Assembly (NCBI GenBank): GCA_907163375.1
Contig: CAJQUW010011065.1
Location: 558,001-622,000 of the forward strand
Direction: 5' to 3'
Origin: Prostheceraeus crozeri
Lineage: Eukaryota > Platyhelminthes > Polycladida > Euryleptidae
Length of the DNA: 64,000 bases
A model generated the notes under the pieces. That model was not told the origin of the DNA, did not search any database, and saw only the letters and a list, made by a program, of their open reading frames with translations. Both the position numbers and the translations under genes were made by a program. Each line of letters starts with the position of its first letter. The stretch's first letter is position 1. Shown piece by piece: positions 1 to 10,103 of the stretch.

Positions 1-39
1 CAGAAGATTGTAGCGCTTCTCATTCAATTTCAAGTCACG

Positions 40-294
40 ATGGAAGCGACATCTGCCAACAGCATTCCCGTCTTCATCGATGAAGACAACGCCATTCCCG
101 ACTTCGTCATCCTCGACGAGTGGGATGAAGAGGATGATAAGAAGAGGAAGATCGAGAAGATCGTTTGGACGGATGGGGTGTGGACTCCGAATACCACTCG
201 CATCCGAAAGGTGCCAGATGCACCACCACGGCTTAGGCGGCACAGGGTTTATGACAACCTAACTGTCATACCCATTGACTATTCCAGCCAATAG
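40..294 (+). CDS. unknown acidic small protein at the left of the Polinton
   Basis: An 84-residue open frame from an ATG. The middle is very acidic then basic (DEWDEEDDKKRK), followed by a Trp-rich stretch (VWTDGVWTP) and an Arg/Pro-rich tail. I do not recognise a family. Its end overlaps the tail of the leftward frame 266-679 by about 30 bases, a tail-to-tail layout seen elsewhere in the element. It could also be the last exon of a gene that begins outside the window. Confidence 0.35.
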   Translation: MEATSANSIPVFIDEDNAIPDFVILDEWDEEDDKKRKIEKIVWTDGVWTPNTTRIRKVPDAPPRLRRHRVYDNLTVIPIDYSSQ

Positions 295-679
295 TCAACT
301 TAAATTCACACCCCGAGAACGAACCATCGGCTCTCTTAAGGGCCACCATGGGGCAAGACATGATAGAACCTCCACGCGGTTTGCCCTGGGCAGTCTTCGG
401 ACTGGCGAATACTATCATTAAGTTGAATCTGCTATCAGTCAACTTGAACGTTGCAAATGAAGTTCGGTGTAATACTTCCTTTCGACGGGCGTTCCTGTAA
501 AGGGCGGCGGTGAAACCCATAGCTATGTATACCGCAAGGGACATTCGGCAATGGTCAATCTTGTTTAACCTCTCTGCGTCATGTTTGCAAGTGATTGTCT
601 CTGTCTCAACGTAGTATGCATTCGCGTCAGGGCGACATTTAGCCAACTGTCGAAGGTTGCCTAAAACTTTCCATTGCAT
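266..679 (-). CDS. unknown 137-residue Polinton protein
   Basis: A leftward open frame from an ATG. It is rich in Cys, Lys and Arg with no clear motif; the C-terminal third has alternating hydrophobic residues ending in FKLTIGW, which suggests a beta-rich fold. Upstream (to about 900) lies another leftward open stretch beginning MMVDEIV, which may be an earlier exon: a GTGAGT donor-like site near 760 and an AG after a pyrimidine-containing tract near 703 are present. No function is assigned. Confidence is modest because the length alone could arise by chance, but the residue composition looks protein-like. Confidence 0.4.
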   Translation of the reverse strand: MQWKVLGNLRQLAKCRPDANAYYVETETITCKHDAERLNKIDHCRMSLAVYIAMGFTAALYRNARRKEVLHRTSFATFKLTDSRFNLMIVFASPKTAQGKPRGGSIMSCPMVALKRADGSFSGCEFKLTIGWNSQWV

Positions 680-792
680 ACGTTATGAGAACCATGAGTT
701 CTACCTGTCTCTATCAATGAGACGAATTGATGAATGGAATGAAATGGGAGGACACTCACGCGCCACACGCAACATAACACACTTCTCTCTCT

Positions 793-1204
793 TCCGTAGT
801 CTAACAAGCTCTTTACACATGGATCGCAGTCGATTGCTATCCCTGTATCAGAAGTGTAAGCTGTCTTAATTTTATTTGACACTATTTCATCTACCATCAT
901 CGTCCATATGAAATGTTTTAAAATTTACAAGTTAGACTAAGCGTGCTACTATTTCCAAATGAAAAAGTATACATGGTTAAATCATCCACTTAAGCCCATC
1001 CGTATTCTAACAAGCTCTTTACACATGGATCGCAGTCGATTGCTATCCCTGTATCAGAAGTGTAAGCTATCTTAATTTTATTTAACACTATTTCATCTAC
1101 CATCATCGTCCATATGAAATGTTTTAAGATTTACAAGTTAGACTAAGCGTGCTACTATTTCCAAATGAAAAAGTATACATGGTTAAATCATCCACTGAAG
1201 CCCC
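793..1204. repeat. 206-bp tandem duplication
   Basis: Two adjacent copies (793-998 and 999-1204) of a 206-bp unit differ at only a handful of bases. Read leftward, each copy contains an ATG-initiated stretch beginning MMVDEIV and running into ...DPCVKSLL, so the duplication includes a possible first exon of the leftward gene that ends at 266. The high identity points to a recent event inside the Polinton. Confidence 0.9.
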
Positions 1205-1253
1205 ATTCATTTAAGTCAGTATGAAGGCAAAGATAATACGAAATAAAAATTTA

Positions 1254-1701
1254 TTATGGCATGTATTTCAAAAGGTCTTCATCATCAATATCGTCCCAGA
1301 GTCTGGCTTCACATAGATAACAAAAACAGTTCACTTGCTTTAATCGTTCTTCCACTGCGAGCCTCACTTTGTCAATATACTCCCACTCCGCCATAGTTCG
1401 TGGCTGGGAGTTAGGGGTGTACCACTCCCATAATTGGTGGAGGAATTTGCTGCTGGTGATCTCCATCACATCGTCAGTATCGTACTGGAGATACTTCCAC
1501 CTCACGCCTGTTAAGTCGGGACACTCCTTCTCACATACACTCTCTTCGTTGTCCGCTGGTAATGACAACTTTCTGATATTGTCCAGTCGGTACACCTTCT
1601 CTACCTTCCCCTTCGTTGGAGCGTTTGGTGCAACGAGCGCCTTTGGTGTTGAGGAGAAGAGAATTTTGTGTTTGGTGTTGTCGGAGGGCTTGTCATGTTG
1701 A
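1254..1701 (-). CDS. probable 3' exon of an unknown Polinton gene
   Basis: An open leftward frame of about 149 codons with no early ATG. It is preceded on the minus strand by an acceptor-like TTATTATTCACAG ending at 1702, so it reads best as the final exon of a spliced gene. The product is Lys-rich near its start (TKGKVEKVYRLDN) and acidic and Trp-rich later (WEWY, MAEWEY, ARLWDDIDDED). The stop codon overlaps a leftward poly(A) signal (complement of 1250-1255). No family is recognised. Confidence 0.4.
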
Positions 1702-1753
1702 CTGTGAATAATAACTTTGAAATGTTTTCTAATTCTTAAGTATCAACAAGCAA

Positions 1754-1800
1754 CCAATCAGAATGAACAGCCAATGAATGATGAATACGAAAGTATATAT
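1754..1800 (+). promoter_or_regulatory. left inward promoter: two CCAAT boxes plus TATA
   Basis: CCAAT at 1754-1758 and 1771-1775 and TATATAT at 1794-1800 lie 154-200 bases before the PolB start at 1954. The arrangement matches that at the right end (18,051-18,096, minus strand), with the same 17-bp step between CCAAT boxes. It likely drives the replication gene. Confidence 0.6.
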
Positions 1801-1953
1801 GTAAAGTGACATTCGTGTCATTTCACTCTGTCTTTGTGACATATAAGTGAAGTGTTCTCTGACGAATTCTATATTTGAGGCGTACAAGTAAACTGCTCTC
1901 TCGTGAAGTCTCTATCTTGTTGAAGTATCAACCTTAAACACGATTTCGTTGAA

Positions 1954-4900
1954 ATGGTAAGTTGAAAATTTCTTCACTCATCTCCCTCAAACGTGTGGCT
2001 AATAGCATCTTCCTCAATTTCAGCCATCAACTTCATCACCAACGCCCTCCCTTCTCGAGGAAAGTTTAGAGTTGTTGAGTCAAGGTAGGTTGTAACAATA
2101 CACTGAGACTTGAACAGAGATGATAGAATGATTTCTCTTTCAGGTGATGTGAGTTCCAGCTCAGGACTCTCGCGACAAGGCAACGAGTGGGAATGTGCCG
2201 ACTGCTGACATATGTTTACAAGGAAACACAGTCTCCTTCGACACATCAAACAACGTGTGTGTCAACGCAAAGCGGCGTCAATCTCCGGAGGTGAAGTTGA
2301 TTCTGACGATGACATCTCCTTTCCTTGCGATTTGTGCCCTCTTTCTTTTGATAGTCACTTTCAGCGATCTTCGCACAGACTTCAACACACGCATGCAAAT
2401 GATCACTACACCAACGGTACCTCTACCATCTCCCTCATTAATGTTTCGCATAATAATTTAGTACGCGACTACTGCATGGAGTCCAATACTCAAATAGTAG
2501 ATTTTCCTGAGTGGCTCCTTCAAAATTCTAACATTATCGAAGCGCTCTTCAACAATTTAGACAATTTTAGAATGAAGGCGCTCATCTACCTTAAACTAAA
2601 ATATATTAAGATAGATTTTCAAACGGGTCAAGTGACGGAGAGAATACAGTTTCATGTTCCTTCCTCTTCCGCAACTGAAGTTGTAGACTGCGAGTCTTGG
2701 CTAAATTTTCACATTCAATGTTTAAAATCAAATGTAGATAAATTCAATCAACGCGACAGCGCTCTCATTTTTGATGGTGTGGACTCAGTCATATTCAAAA
2801 TTTCACTATTAGAAAGTCATGCAGCTCGAGGCACATTTAAACTACCAAAAACGTTGTATAATAAGAAAGCTGTCATCAATGTCGATTGTAAATCACAGTG
2901 TTTCAAATATGCAGTCCTATCCATCCTTCACTATAATGATATCAACGCGAATCGAAATCATACCTATAGCTATTGACAGTGGGAGGATGAACTAGACTTT
3001 GGAGGTTGTGATAGTAACAACATGAAAATCAAAGATGTAGAAACGTTCGAAAAACATAATAAGATTAAAATTGTCGTTCACGTGTGGGAGAAGGGGTTGA
3101 AGGGTGCCCGCTATAATTCACGTTCAACTTGTTATGAACGTGTAGTCAACCTCTTATTAGTAAAACAAGATGATAGCGAGGAATGGCACTACTGTGGTAT
3201 TCCCAAAATCTCTCGCTTGTACACTCACTTGGGGCACTCTAAAAGAGGTGAACATTTTGTATGCGACCGTTGCATCCGCTCCTTTTGGAGTAAAGATAAA
3301 TTTGAAACTCACTATGAATGGTGCAAGCGAGGTAAATTACAAATGGAACGCATGCCCAAAGATAAAATATTTTCACATATGGATAATGGTGACGAATTAA
3401 GTCCCCTGCGTGTCATTTACGCAGACATAGAATGCTACATTGATGATATCATCCACAAGCCAGCAGCCATATCCTGCTATGAAGTATGGCGTATGCATAC
3501 TTGGCAAGGTGAAGATTGCATTTCAAAATTTCTAGAATTTCTCGATAAAGCTGCTAAATTTCAACAATCATATGATTCCCAATTGCAGCGTAAGTCACTA
3601 CATATGTCAGATGAAGACAAACAAAAATTTGAAAGTTGCACATCCTGTCCTAAATGTCATAAAACGTTTGATGACGATAAAATTAAGAAAGTGCGTGATC
3701 ATGATCACATCACTGGTAAATTTAGAAACGCACTCTGCTCCAAATGTAACTTTTCACTTAGGTTGAGACGTCGTGTACTACCCGTCATTTTTCATAACTT
3801 TAAGGGCTATGACAGTCATATGCTCATAAAAGGAGGGTTGAGCCAGATGAAATCGTGGCAGTTTAATGTAATAGCGCAAACGAGAGAAAAATTCATGGCA
3901 ATGACAGCAAAAGTACCAGTAGATAAAACTAAAGAAAATAAGACAGTCTTCTTCGAAATAAAATTTTTAGATTCATTCCAATTCATGTCAGCGTCACTAG
4001 CTTCTCTCGTTCGTAATCTCAAGTTTCTTCCCCATAGTCAAACTTTGAAGAAACACTATCCAAACTTAACGGATGAAATAATCACTCGCAAAGGAGTCTT
4101 TCCTTATGCGTATTTTAGCTCAATGTCTAAACTAAATGAAACAACCCTTCCTTCCATTGACAAATTCCAAAACAATTTGACGGGTGAAGATTGTCCAGTA
4201 GAGGACTATGAACATGCTCAAGAGGCATGGTTAAAATTTGATTGTAAAACGTTTGGCGATTATATGACCGCTTACTTAGAATTAGATGTCATTTTGCTGG
4301 CTGATGTCTTTCAGGAATTTCGACGAGTGGCATTAGAAGAAGACAAATTAGATCCTGTCCACTTTGTCAGTCTACCAGCCATGTCCTTTAAATCAGCCTT
4401 TAAAATGACTGGTGAGACCATTCATCTCTTACAAGACCCGGAGATGTATAATATATTTGAGCGCGGAATACGCGGTGGTCTCACATTTGTAAATAAACAT
4501 CATATAAAATCTGAAACAGTAGGTGATGATCATATCCACCTAAAGTACTATGACCAAAATAATTTATATGGCAGTTCACTGTCTAAACCACTACCTCATT
4601 CCGAGTTTAGTTGGTTAAATCAAGATGAGCTTGTGTATTACTCCAACCCTTCAAACATACTGAAGATTCCAGATGAAGGTGATTGGGGATATTATTTTGA
4701 AGTGGATTATTTTTATCCAAATAGCATTAAAAATAAAACTGCTGATTTCCCACTCGCACCTGAATCTGGTGAAGTGACTGAAGATACGTTTTCACCATTC
4801 ATGTCACAATTTCATAATAACTTAACAGAGTGTGGACAGCCAAGGTACAAACCATGCCGCAAACTTTTACTCACCCAATATGATAAGAAAAATTATCTCG

Positions 4901-5901
4901 TACACTTCTGCATACTAAAATTCTATTTAGAAATGGGCATGCTTCTAAAGTCAGTTCACCGCATTATCAAATTTAGACAGAAAGCCTTCCTCAAACCCTA
5001 CATAGATAGTAACAGTCAAAAACGTGCACTCGCCCAAAATAATTTTGAAAAGGATTTTTATAAATATAAGAATAACAGTCTTTTCGGAAAGACCATGGAG
5101 GATGTTAGAAAACGTATGAACTACAAACTAGTCGTTGATGAACAAAAATATCACAAATTGACCTCATCACCTCTTTTCATTGATAGAGACATCATCGATG
5201 AGGATCTTGTAGGTGTTAAAATAATAAAATCAGAAGTTGAGTTGTGCAAACCCATCTATATTGGGCAAGCCGTTTTAGATTATTCCAAGCTTGAAATGTA
5301 TCAACTCTTCTACAAAATATTAAAACCATGCCCTCTCGTAAAAGAGGTTCGCTTGCTGGGTGGTGATACAGATAGTTTCTTTTTAGGAATTACCACTCAA
5401 AAAGATTTAAATTTTAATGAAGTAGGCAAGTCATTAGAAAAATATTTCGACACATCTAACTACAATCCCACTCATCCATTCTATTCCATACAGAATAAAG
5501 CCAAACTTGGTTGTTTTAAGGATGAAACAGCAGGAAAGGAAATAGATGAAATGATTCTCCTCCGTCCTAAAATGTATTCCATGAAATTAAAAGAATGTGC
5601 AGATAGTATTAAGCGTGATAAAGGTATATCAAAATCCATTGTTCACAAAATGAAACATCGGTCCTATAAGAAGGCCTATAAAAATAAAACTATAACGTTT
5701 GTCAATATAACAACCTTAAAATCTCAAGTTCATACTGTGAAAACGTACACGTTCAAGAAACGAGCGCTTTCAGCATGGGAAGATAAGAGGTGTTGGATAG
5801 GACATAACACATCTCTTCCACATGGACATCCTGACACAAACATACCTCCACCCAAAAGAATAAAACTCACGCTACCACATTCGGGAGATGTATTGACATA
5901 A
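1954..5901 (+). pseudogene. polB: Polinton protein-primed DNA polymerase B, broken
   Basis: Replicates the element. The start ATG (1954-1956) is directly followed by a GTAAGT donor; a 67-bp intron (1957-2023) and a 59-bp intron (2085-2143) with good AG acceptors are predicted. The N-terminal part has C2H2 zinc-finger-like motifs (one near 2320-2400) and the conserved Polinton stretch RGTFKLPKTLYNKKAVI near 2830-2890. Exonuclease motifs follow: DIE near 3424, NFKGYD near 3793 and YLELD near 4273. Polymerase motif A (YDQNNLYG, near 4550), motif B (KNNSLFG, near 5070) and motif C (GDTDSFF, near 5361) are all visible. The region 3022-5901 is one long open frame. The gene as a whole is broken, with about one or two breaks. 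It faces 6081-9038 tail to tail. Confidence 0.95.
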
Positions 5902-6051
5902 TCAACTTTAACTCAGTATTTTGAAGTTGCTTTTTGTAGATATACATGGTTGTTTTATGTATCGCATGAGATCGTTTCTTCCTTGTGAATATATGCCTGC
6001 AGTCAGCTCATTCCCCCTATATCTGTGAAAAGACTTTTTCATATACATATT

Positions 6052-6065
6052 TTTATTTCAATAAA
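6052..6065. terminator. overlapping bidirectional poly(A) signals
   Basis: TTTATT (6052-6057, AATAAA on the minus strand) and AATAAA (6060-6065, plus strand) sit back to back between PolB and the convergent gene ending at 6081, so both transcripts can end in the same 14 bases. Confidence 0.65.
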
Positions 6066-6080
6066 CATATCATAATGACT

Positions 6081-7631
6081 TCACTTTGTTTTCCGAAACA
6101 CTAAAGTTACGAGGGATTTAGTATCTTTCACATGGATGCACTCTTGTAAACCATTGGTAATTTTGATAGCAATAGAGGGTATAGTTTGTTTGACGACGGG
6201 ATGATAGAAAATAGATTCAAACATCTTCTCGACTATTCCATATGAAGCGTCTTTATCATGAATGAAATCACGTAAAATGTATTCTTTTTTCTCACCAACA
6301 GAAATAGGTAGAATCAAATCACTTTGAAAGTAAAAGTGCTGTTCATGTTTATCAAGTGTCATTGGTGTTTCTATACCAATCGTATGCGCAGCAGTAAACA
6401 CAGTTTGTAGCATTGAAAAACCAAAGAGTTTTTTCAAATTTTTACTCAATTGACATTGAATGTCATCGCCCAGTTTCAGAACAACGCGTTGATTTTCAAT
6501 TGAAAACGAAATGTGGTGTGTCTTTACATCATATTTACTTTTCATCACATGCTTCAACTTCTGTTGTATATAAGGATTTACTACATGAATAAAGCTTTCA
6601 ACTGTATGATATAGACGCGGCATTATATTGATAGCAACTTTAGATTCTTCATAAGACTGGTAAATTTTCTTGATGCGATCACCATAGATGTCCCCCCACC
6701 ATTCATCATTAACTGAATCAGCTTTAGTGTGATATTCATGAGAAGCATACACCACACCGTTTCCAATAATAGGTGTATAATGTCTTACAAAATGACGCAA
6801 GGTTGGAGAGAAATAAACTGTAAGTTTGTCATTATATTTCTGAATAACCAACTTATTTTTGTCCGCCATAATTTTCTCTCCATACTTCTTACCCACAGTC
6901 TCATTCCATCGTTTTACTAACTCAATAAGTGATAAAGGTTGAACACCACGCTTTTTCAAAATGATGCGTTCTTCGCATTCTACAACATCTTCATCAAATA
7001 TTTTAAATCTATAATGAAATTTGTTGATTCGATTTGAATAAACTTTTTTAACATTTGCAGTAGCAATTGACGTTAGATGTAGTCCATGACCAAAACCAAG
7101 ATGTGGATAGAATTCATTATCCAACCTCAGTGTAAGACCTTTAGTAAAAGAATGAAAGCGAAGGAACTGTCTCCCACTCCAATGATAGATAGTAAACTCA
7201 TAAACTTTCTGATCCTTATTCTTCATGATGGAAGTATTACCACTATTGAATGCCTTAATAATTTTCTCATTCCCAAATGGACCATAATAATCTGATTTTA
7301 TCTGAATCCATTCATAGTTCCACTTTCCATCTGACGTTAAATTGTATGGGAACTGGAATGCATTATTCATCGTTATTCCATCATGGGTGCGAGGAGTCAA
7401 TATCATTTCTTCCAAATCATTCACATTCTGAATATTGCTATCATAGCAAATACTAGAAACGCCAACCTCACATTCACCTTCTAAATGTAGTGGGCGATTT
7501 AATTCTACTCGATAGTCTGATGGTTTATTTTTGGGAAATTTATTCATAGAAGCATTACTGGGCAAGTAGATTAGAAACGAGTCCTTATTTTCACTTTCCA
7601 TATTATTCACATTGGAAAAATATATTAGCAT
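6081..7631 (-). CDS. large Polinton protein, paralogue A
   Basis: A 516-residue open frame; an inner ATG gives MESENKDSF as an alternative start. The N-terminus carries the pattern [FY]-x-I-x-LPSNAS, then PLHLEGECEVGVSSICYDS, and the C-terminus ends in a short LVTLVFRK strand. The neighbour at 7641 shares all these landmarks (LLSNAA, LNGNWEVGV, LHFRMKS), so the two are tandem paralogues from an old duplication. Similar proteins with an N-terminal LPSN / WEVGL block recur in animal Polintons, but their job is not certain; a virion or fibre-like role is only an inference. No signal peptide or membrane span is visible. The gap to the next gene is 9 bases. Confidence 0.75.
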   Translation of the reverse strand: MLIYFSNVNNMESENKDSFLIYLPSNASMNKFPKNKPSDYRVELNRPLHLEGECEVGVSSICYDSNIQNVNDLEEMILTPRTHDGITMNNAFQFPYNLTSDGKWNYEWIQIKSDYYGPFGNEKIIKAFNSGNTSIMKNKDQKVYEFTIYHWSGRQFLRFHSFTKGLTLRLDNEFYPHLGFGHGLHLTSIATANVKKVYSNRINKFHYRFKIFDEDVVECEERIILKKRGVQPLSLIELVKRWNETVGKKYGEKIMADKNKLVIQKYNDKLTVYFSPTLRHFVRHYTPIIGNGVVYASHEYHTKADSVNDEWWGDIYGDRIKKIYQSYEESKVAINIMPRLYHTVESFIHVVNPYIQQKLKHVMKSKYDVKTHHISFSIENQRVVLKLGDDIQCQLSKNLKKLFGFSMLQTVFTAAHTIGIETPMTLDKHEQHFYFQSDLILPISVGEKKEYILRDFIHDKDASYGIVEKMFESIFYHPVVKQTIPSIAIKITNGLQECIHVKDTKSLVTLVFRKTK

Positions 7632-7640
7632 ACTTTTGCA

Positions 7641-9038
7641 TTAACTCTTCATTCGGAAATGGAGTGTGATACTTGTCACAGCATCTTTATGAAAAGGAAT
7701 CAACGCACCAGCATCGTCATAAATGGCAATATCAATTTGTGGGATGTAGTTTGATTTCAGCTTTGTATAATGCACTTTCTTGAAAGTATGCTCAGATAAA
7801 ATACTGCAGCTTTTTGGCTGGTATGGTATCATTGCTAGCAATGGAGCTTCAACATCTCCCACACGTACATCTTCACCAATATTGGAACATATCTGAAAAT
7901 AGTTAATACGACGCGATAGCGACATGTCTGCGCTAGCTTTGGTTACAGTACCACTTTTAAAGATATTTTGATCAAAACCCAAAATGTCCATTAGAGTTTT
8001 ATCCATAATTAGTTCAATACCTTTTCCACTTATAGTGAGAGACAAAGTACCTTCTTTTTCAGAAAATAAAATATGTTGCTCATTAATCACTTCATTTAAA
8101 TAATCTACAACCAATTTAACCGAAGTAATAATGCGAGGCATCAACACTCTTGTTTCATGTAAGATACCACCGAAAGGCTCTACACACTTTCTGTATAAAG
8201 ATACGGTCCATTCTGTATCAAATTGATTTGGCCTTTCACATGGTAAATGTTGCATATCAGATTTTCCATGAACAGCTGCAGAACGATGTCGTAAGAACTG
8301 ATGAAAATCTTTTGAACAAACTAATACTAGATCATCATCATTTAATTTACTTATTGCAATATGATTAGATGATTTGATATAAGTCAATGTTGCCACTTGT
8401 TTACCATCAACTCGAAGGAGATAATTACATTTCTTCAATAATGTTTCAGGAGTCATGTTTGTCTTTCTTGGCTTAATCACAATCTTCTTCACCAACGTCT
8501 TCTCATTTCTTGGAATAAGATCTACATAATAAGCTTCCTCTCGATATATTAACTGTTTATGACCACTTATGTGGTAATTAACGTTAAAATTATCATAGCT
8601 TGTTAAGGCGCTAGCGAGGTAACCTAAATCATTTCTTAAACTTGGACTTAAACCAACAATCCAATCTTTCTCAACTACATGATGTACATAATTATAATCA
8701 TCATTGTGCGGAGTAAATTGGACAATATGTTTACACGCTTTATTCAAGAAATCATATATAAACTTTTTACATGATAAGAGATCTTTCTTTGGCCACTGTG
8801 GAATGTATACTCGGCAGCCCTTTTCACATTGATAAGCAGCTGTGCGTCTCATATTAATAGTCATCACCTCATGATCAAAAGTATAGACACAGTTGCTATA
8901 AACAAGTTGAGTGACACCCACTTCCCAATTTCCATTTAGCTGTTGTGTATGATCAATGGGAGTAGAAAAGAGTGCGGCTCGATTACTAGCAAATCTCTTT
9001 GTAGCCGCATTGCTAAGCAAAATATGATAAAACGACAT
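7641..9038 (-). CDS. large Polinton protein, paralogue B
   Basis: A 465-residue open frame starting MSFYHILLSNAATKRFASN. It is the paralogue of the protein at 6081-7631: same N-terminal block with a (G)NWEVGV motif near residue 37, similar length, and the same C-terminal pattern of a polar turn followed by an FR-containing strand (ITLHFRMKS). Its start codon lies only 35 bases from the divergent start at 9074. It is probably transcribed together with paralogue A, sharing the poly(A) signal at 6052-6057. Function unknown; likely virion-associated by context. Confidence 0.75.
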   Translation of the reverse strand: MSFYHILLSNAATKRFASNRAALFSTPIDHTQQLNGNWEVGVTQLVYSNCVYTFDHEVMTINMRRTAAYQCEKGCRVYIPQWPKKDLLSCKKFIYDFLNKACKHIVQFTPHNDDYNYVHHVVEKDWIVGLSPSLRNDLGYLASALTSYDNFNVNYHISGHKQLIYREEAYYVDLIPRNEKTLVKKIVIKPRKTNMTPETLLKKCNYLLRVDGKQVATLTYIKSSNHIAISKLNDDDLVLVCSKDFHQFLRHRSAAVHGKSDMQHLPCERPNQFDTEWTVSLYRKCVEPFGGILHETRVLMPRIITSVKLVVDYLNEVINEQHILFSEKEGTLSLTISGKGIELIMDKTLMDILGFDQNIFKSGTVTKASADMSLSRRINYFQICSNIGEDVRVGDVEAPLLAMIPYQPKSCSILSEHTFKKVHYTKLKSNYIPQIDIAIYDDAGALIPFHKDAVTSITLHFRMKS

Positions 9039-9073
9039 TTTTATATTGCTGATCTGCGACTTTGCATAACATC
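9039..9073. promoter_or_regulatory. 35-bp divergent intergenic region
   Basis: Only 35 bases separate the leftward ATG (9038) from the rightward ATG (9074). The stretch includes TTTTTATATTGC and a GCGACTTTGCATAAC run. It must hold any promoter for both directions, or the promoters lie within the coding sequence. No consensus is claimed. Confidence 0.4.
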
Positions 9074-9430
9074 ATGAAGACTTGGATTTTGGAATCTCTA
9101 CAATATATCAGAGTTGATCGTAATGGAAACGTACATTTCAAAAATTCTCATGGTCATTCATCAAGAGGTATTACATTAACATGGCGACAATTTGTCAACC
9201 TCAATGATATCATGAGGGATTTGGAATATTTTGAAACATTAAGATTCATCTCCTTGGGTGATCAAGTTTGGCTTCAACGTCGCAACAATGAAATTCAAAT
9301 CTGCCATTCTCATTCCGCAAACTGTTTCTCATTTCGCAAATACAATTGGGAGAAGTATAGAAGATACATACATCGCTCCATCATGACATTTATTCGTCGT
9401 GAGTTCATCGCCCTACTATGCAAATCTTAA
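9074..9430 (+). CDS. PC4-like small protein, copy 1
   Basis: 118 residues from the ATG at 9074, chosen because the paralogue at 9453 starts at the equivalent place. The core reads LQYIRVDRNGNVHF, then RGITLTWRQFVNLNDIM, which resembles the ssDNA-binding domain of the transcription coactivator PC4/p15 (strand, G-x-V, then (K/R)GI-S/T-L-x-x-x-Q-(W/F)-x-x-L). A second conserved half contains VWLQRRNNEIQICHS and WEKYRRYIHRSI, also present in copy 2. The PC4 link is an inference from pattern, not a search. Adjacent to a TBP-like gene in the same direction, a role in transcription or ssDNA binding is plausible. Confidence 0.55.
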   Translation: MKTWILESLQYIRVDRNGNVHFKNSHGHSSRGITLTWRQFVNLNDIMRDLEYFETLRFISLGDQVWLQRRNNEIQICHSHSANCFSFRKYNWEKYRRYIHRSIMTFIRREFIALLCKS

Positions 9431-9452
9431 TCAGACATGACTACCACGCACC

Positions 9453-10103
9453 ATGAGTTGGAAATTAGATTCCCTACAACGTATTGAAACGGATCATGAT
9501 CGAAACGTCTATTTCAAAGATTCAACTGGAAATGTGAGAAGAGAGTTTGCTTTATCTTATCGTCATTTTCAATCTCTACATCATATCATGAAGGATTTGA
9601 AATACTTCTATATGAAAAGACATTCACGTATTGGAAATCGCATCTGGCTGCGCGTCAACAATCGGCGAATTCAACTCTATCATTCCCAACTTCATACTAA
9701 CTTCACATTTCATCAAGGTAGTTGGGAGAAGTATAAAAGGAAGGTACATCGCTCAATTTACTCATTTTTTCATCATGAAGCGCCATCGCTACACCATCGT
9801 CAACATTCTCCGTCGCTTCAGACTCTACACCAAAATCGATCTCACAACATTACACCAACACCTTCCAAACAGCAAGTATTACCCGGGCCGACCTCAAATG
9901 TTAGTGGTGAAGATGAACAATTCACGGAATCTTCAACTCTTCCCAAATGGGACTGTACAGATTCTCGGCGCCCTTTCGCATTCATCGGCGCAGTCAATGC
10001 GCTTAGAGCTACAAAGACTACTACGTCGGATATGGAAGAGGGAGAGGTGTGTGATGTCGAATCTGACTGTGGACAATATGGTGATCTCTACTCAATTGAG
10101 TGA
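9453..10103 (+). CDS. PC4-like small protein, copy 2
   Basis: The frame starts MSWKLDSLQRIETD and aligns along its first 110 residues with copy 1 (NVYFKDSTGN, LSYRHFQSLHHIMKDLKYF, IWLRVNNRRIQLYHS, WEKYKRKVHRSI). It therefore arose by tandem duplication, now strongly diverged. After about residue 110 the open frame runs on for some 110 codons of Ser/Pro/His-rich then acidic sequence, overlapping the TBP-like gene (9775-10320) in a different reading frame. Only the first half is supported by homology to copy 1; the tail may not be translated. The PC4 assignment is by pattern (RREFALSYRHF in place of the KGISL-QW block). Confidence 0.5.
   Translation: MSWKLDSLQRIETDHDRNVYFKDSTGNVRREFALSYRHFQSLHHIMKDLKYFYMKRHSRIGNRIWLRVNNRRIQLYHSQLHTNFTFHQGSWEKYKRKVHRSIYSFFHHEAPSLHHRQHSPSLQTLHQNRSHNITPTPSKQQVLPGPTSNVSGEDEQFTESSTLPKWDCTDSRRPFAFIGAVNALRATKTTTSDMEEGEVCDVESDCGQYGDLYSIE

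Noticed and set aside
793-1204. CRISPR-like or terminal repeat reading of the 206-bp duplication
   Set aside because: Only two direct copies without spacers and no inverted partner at the right end.
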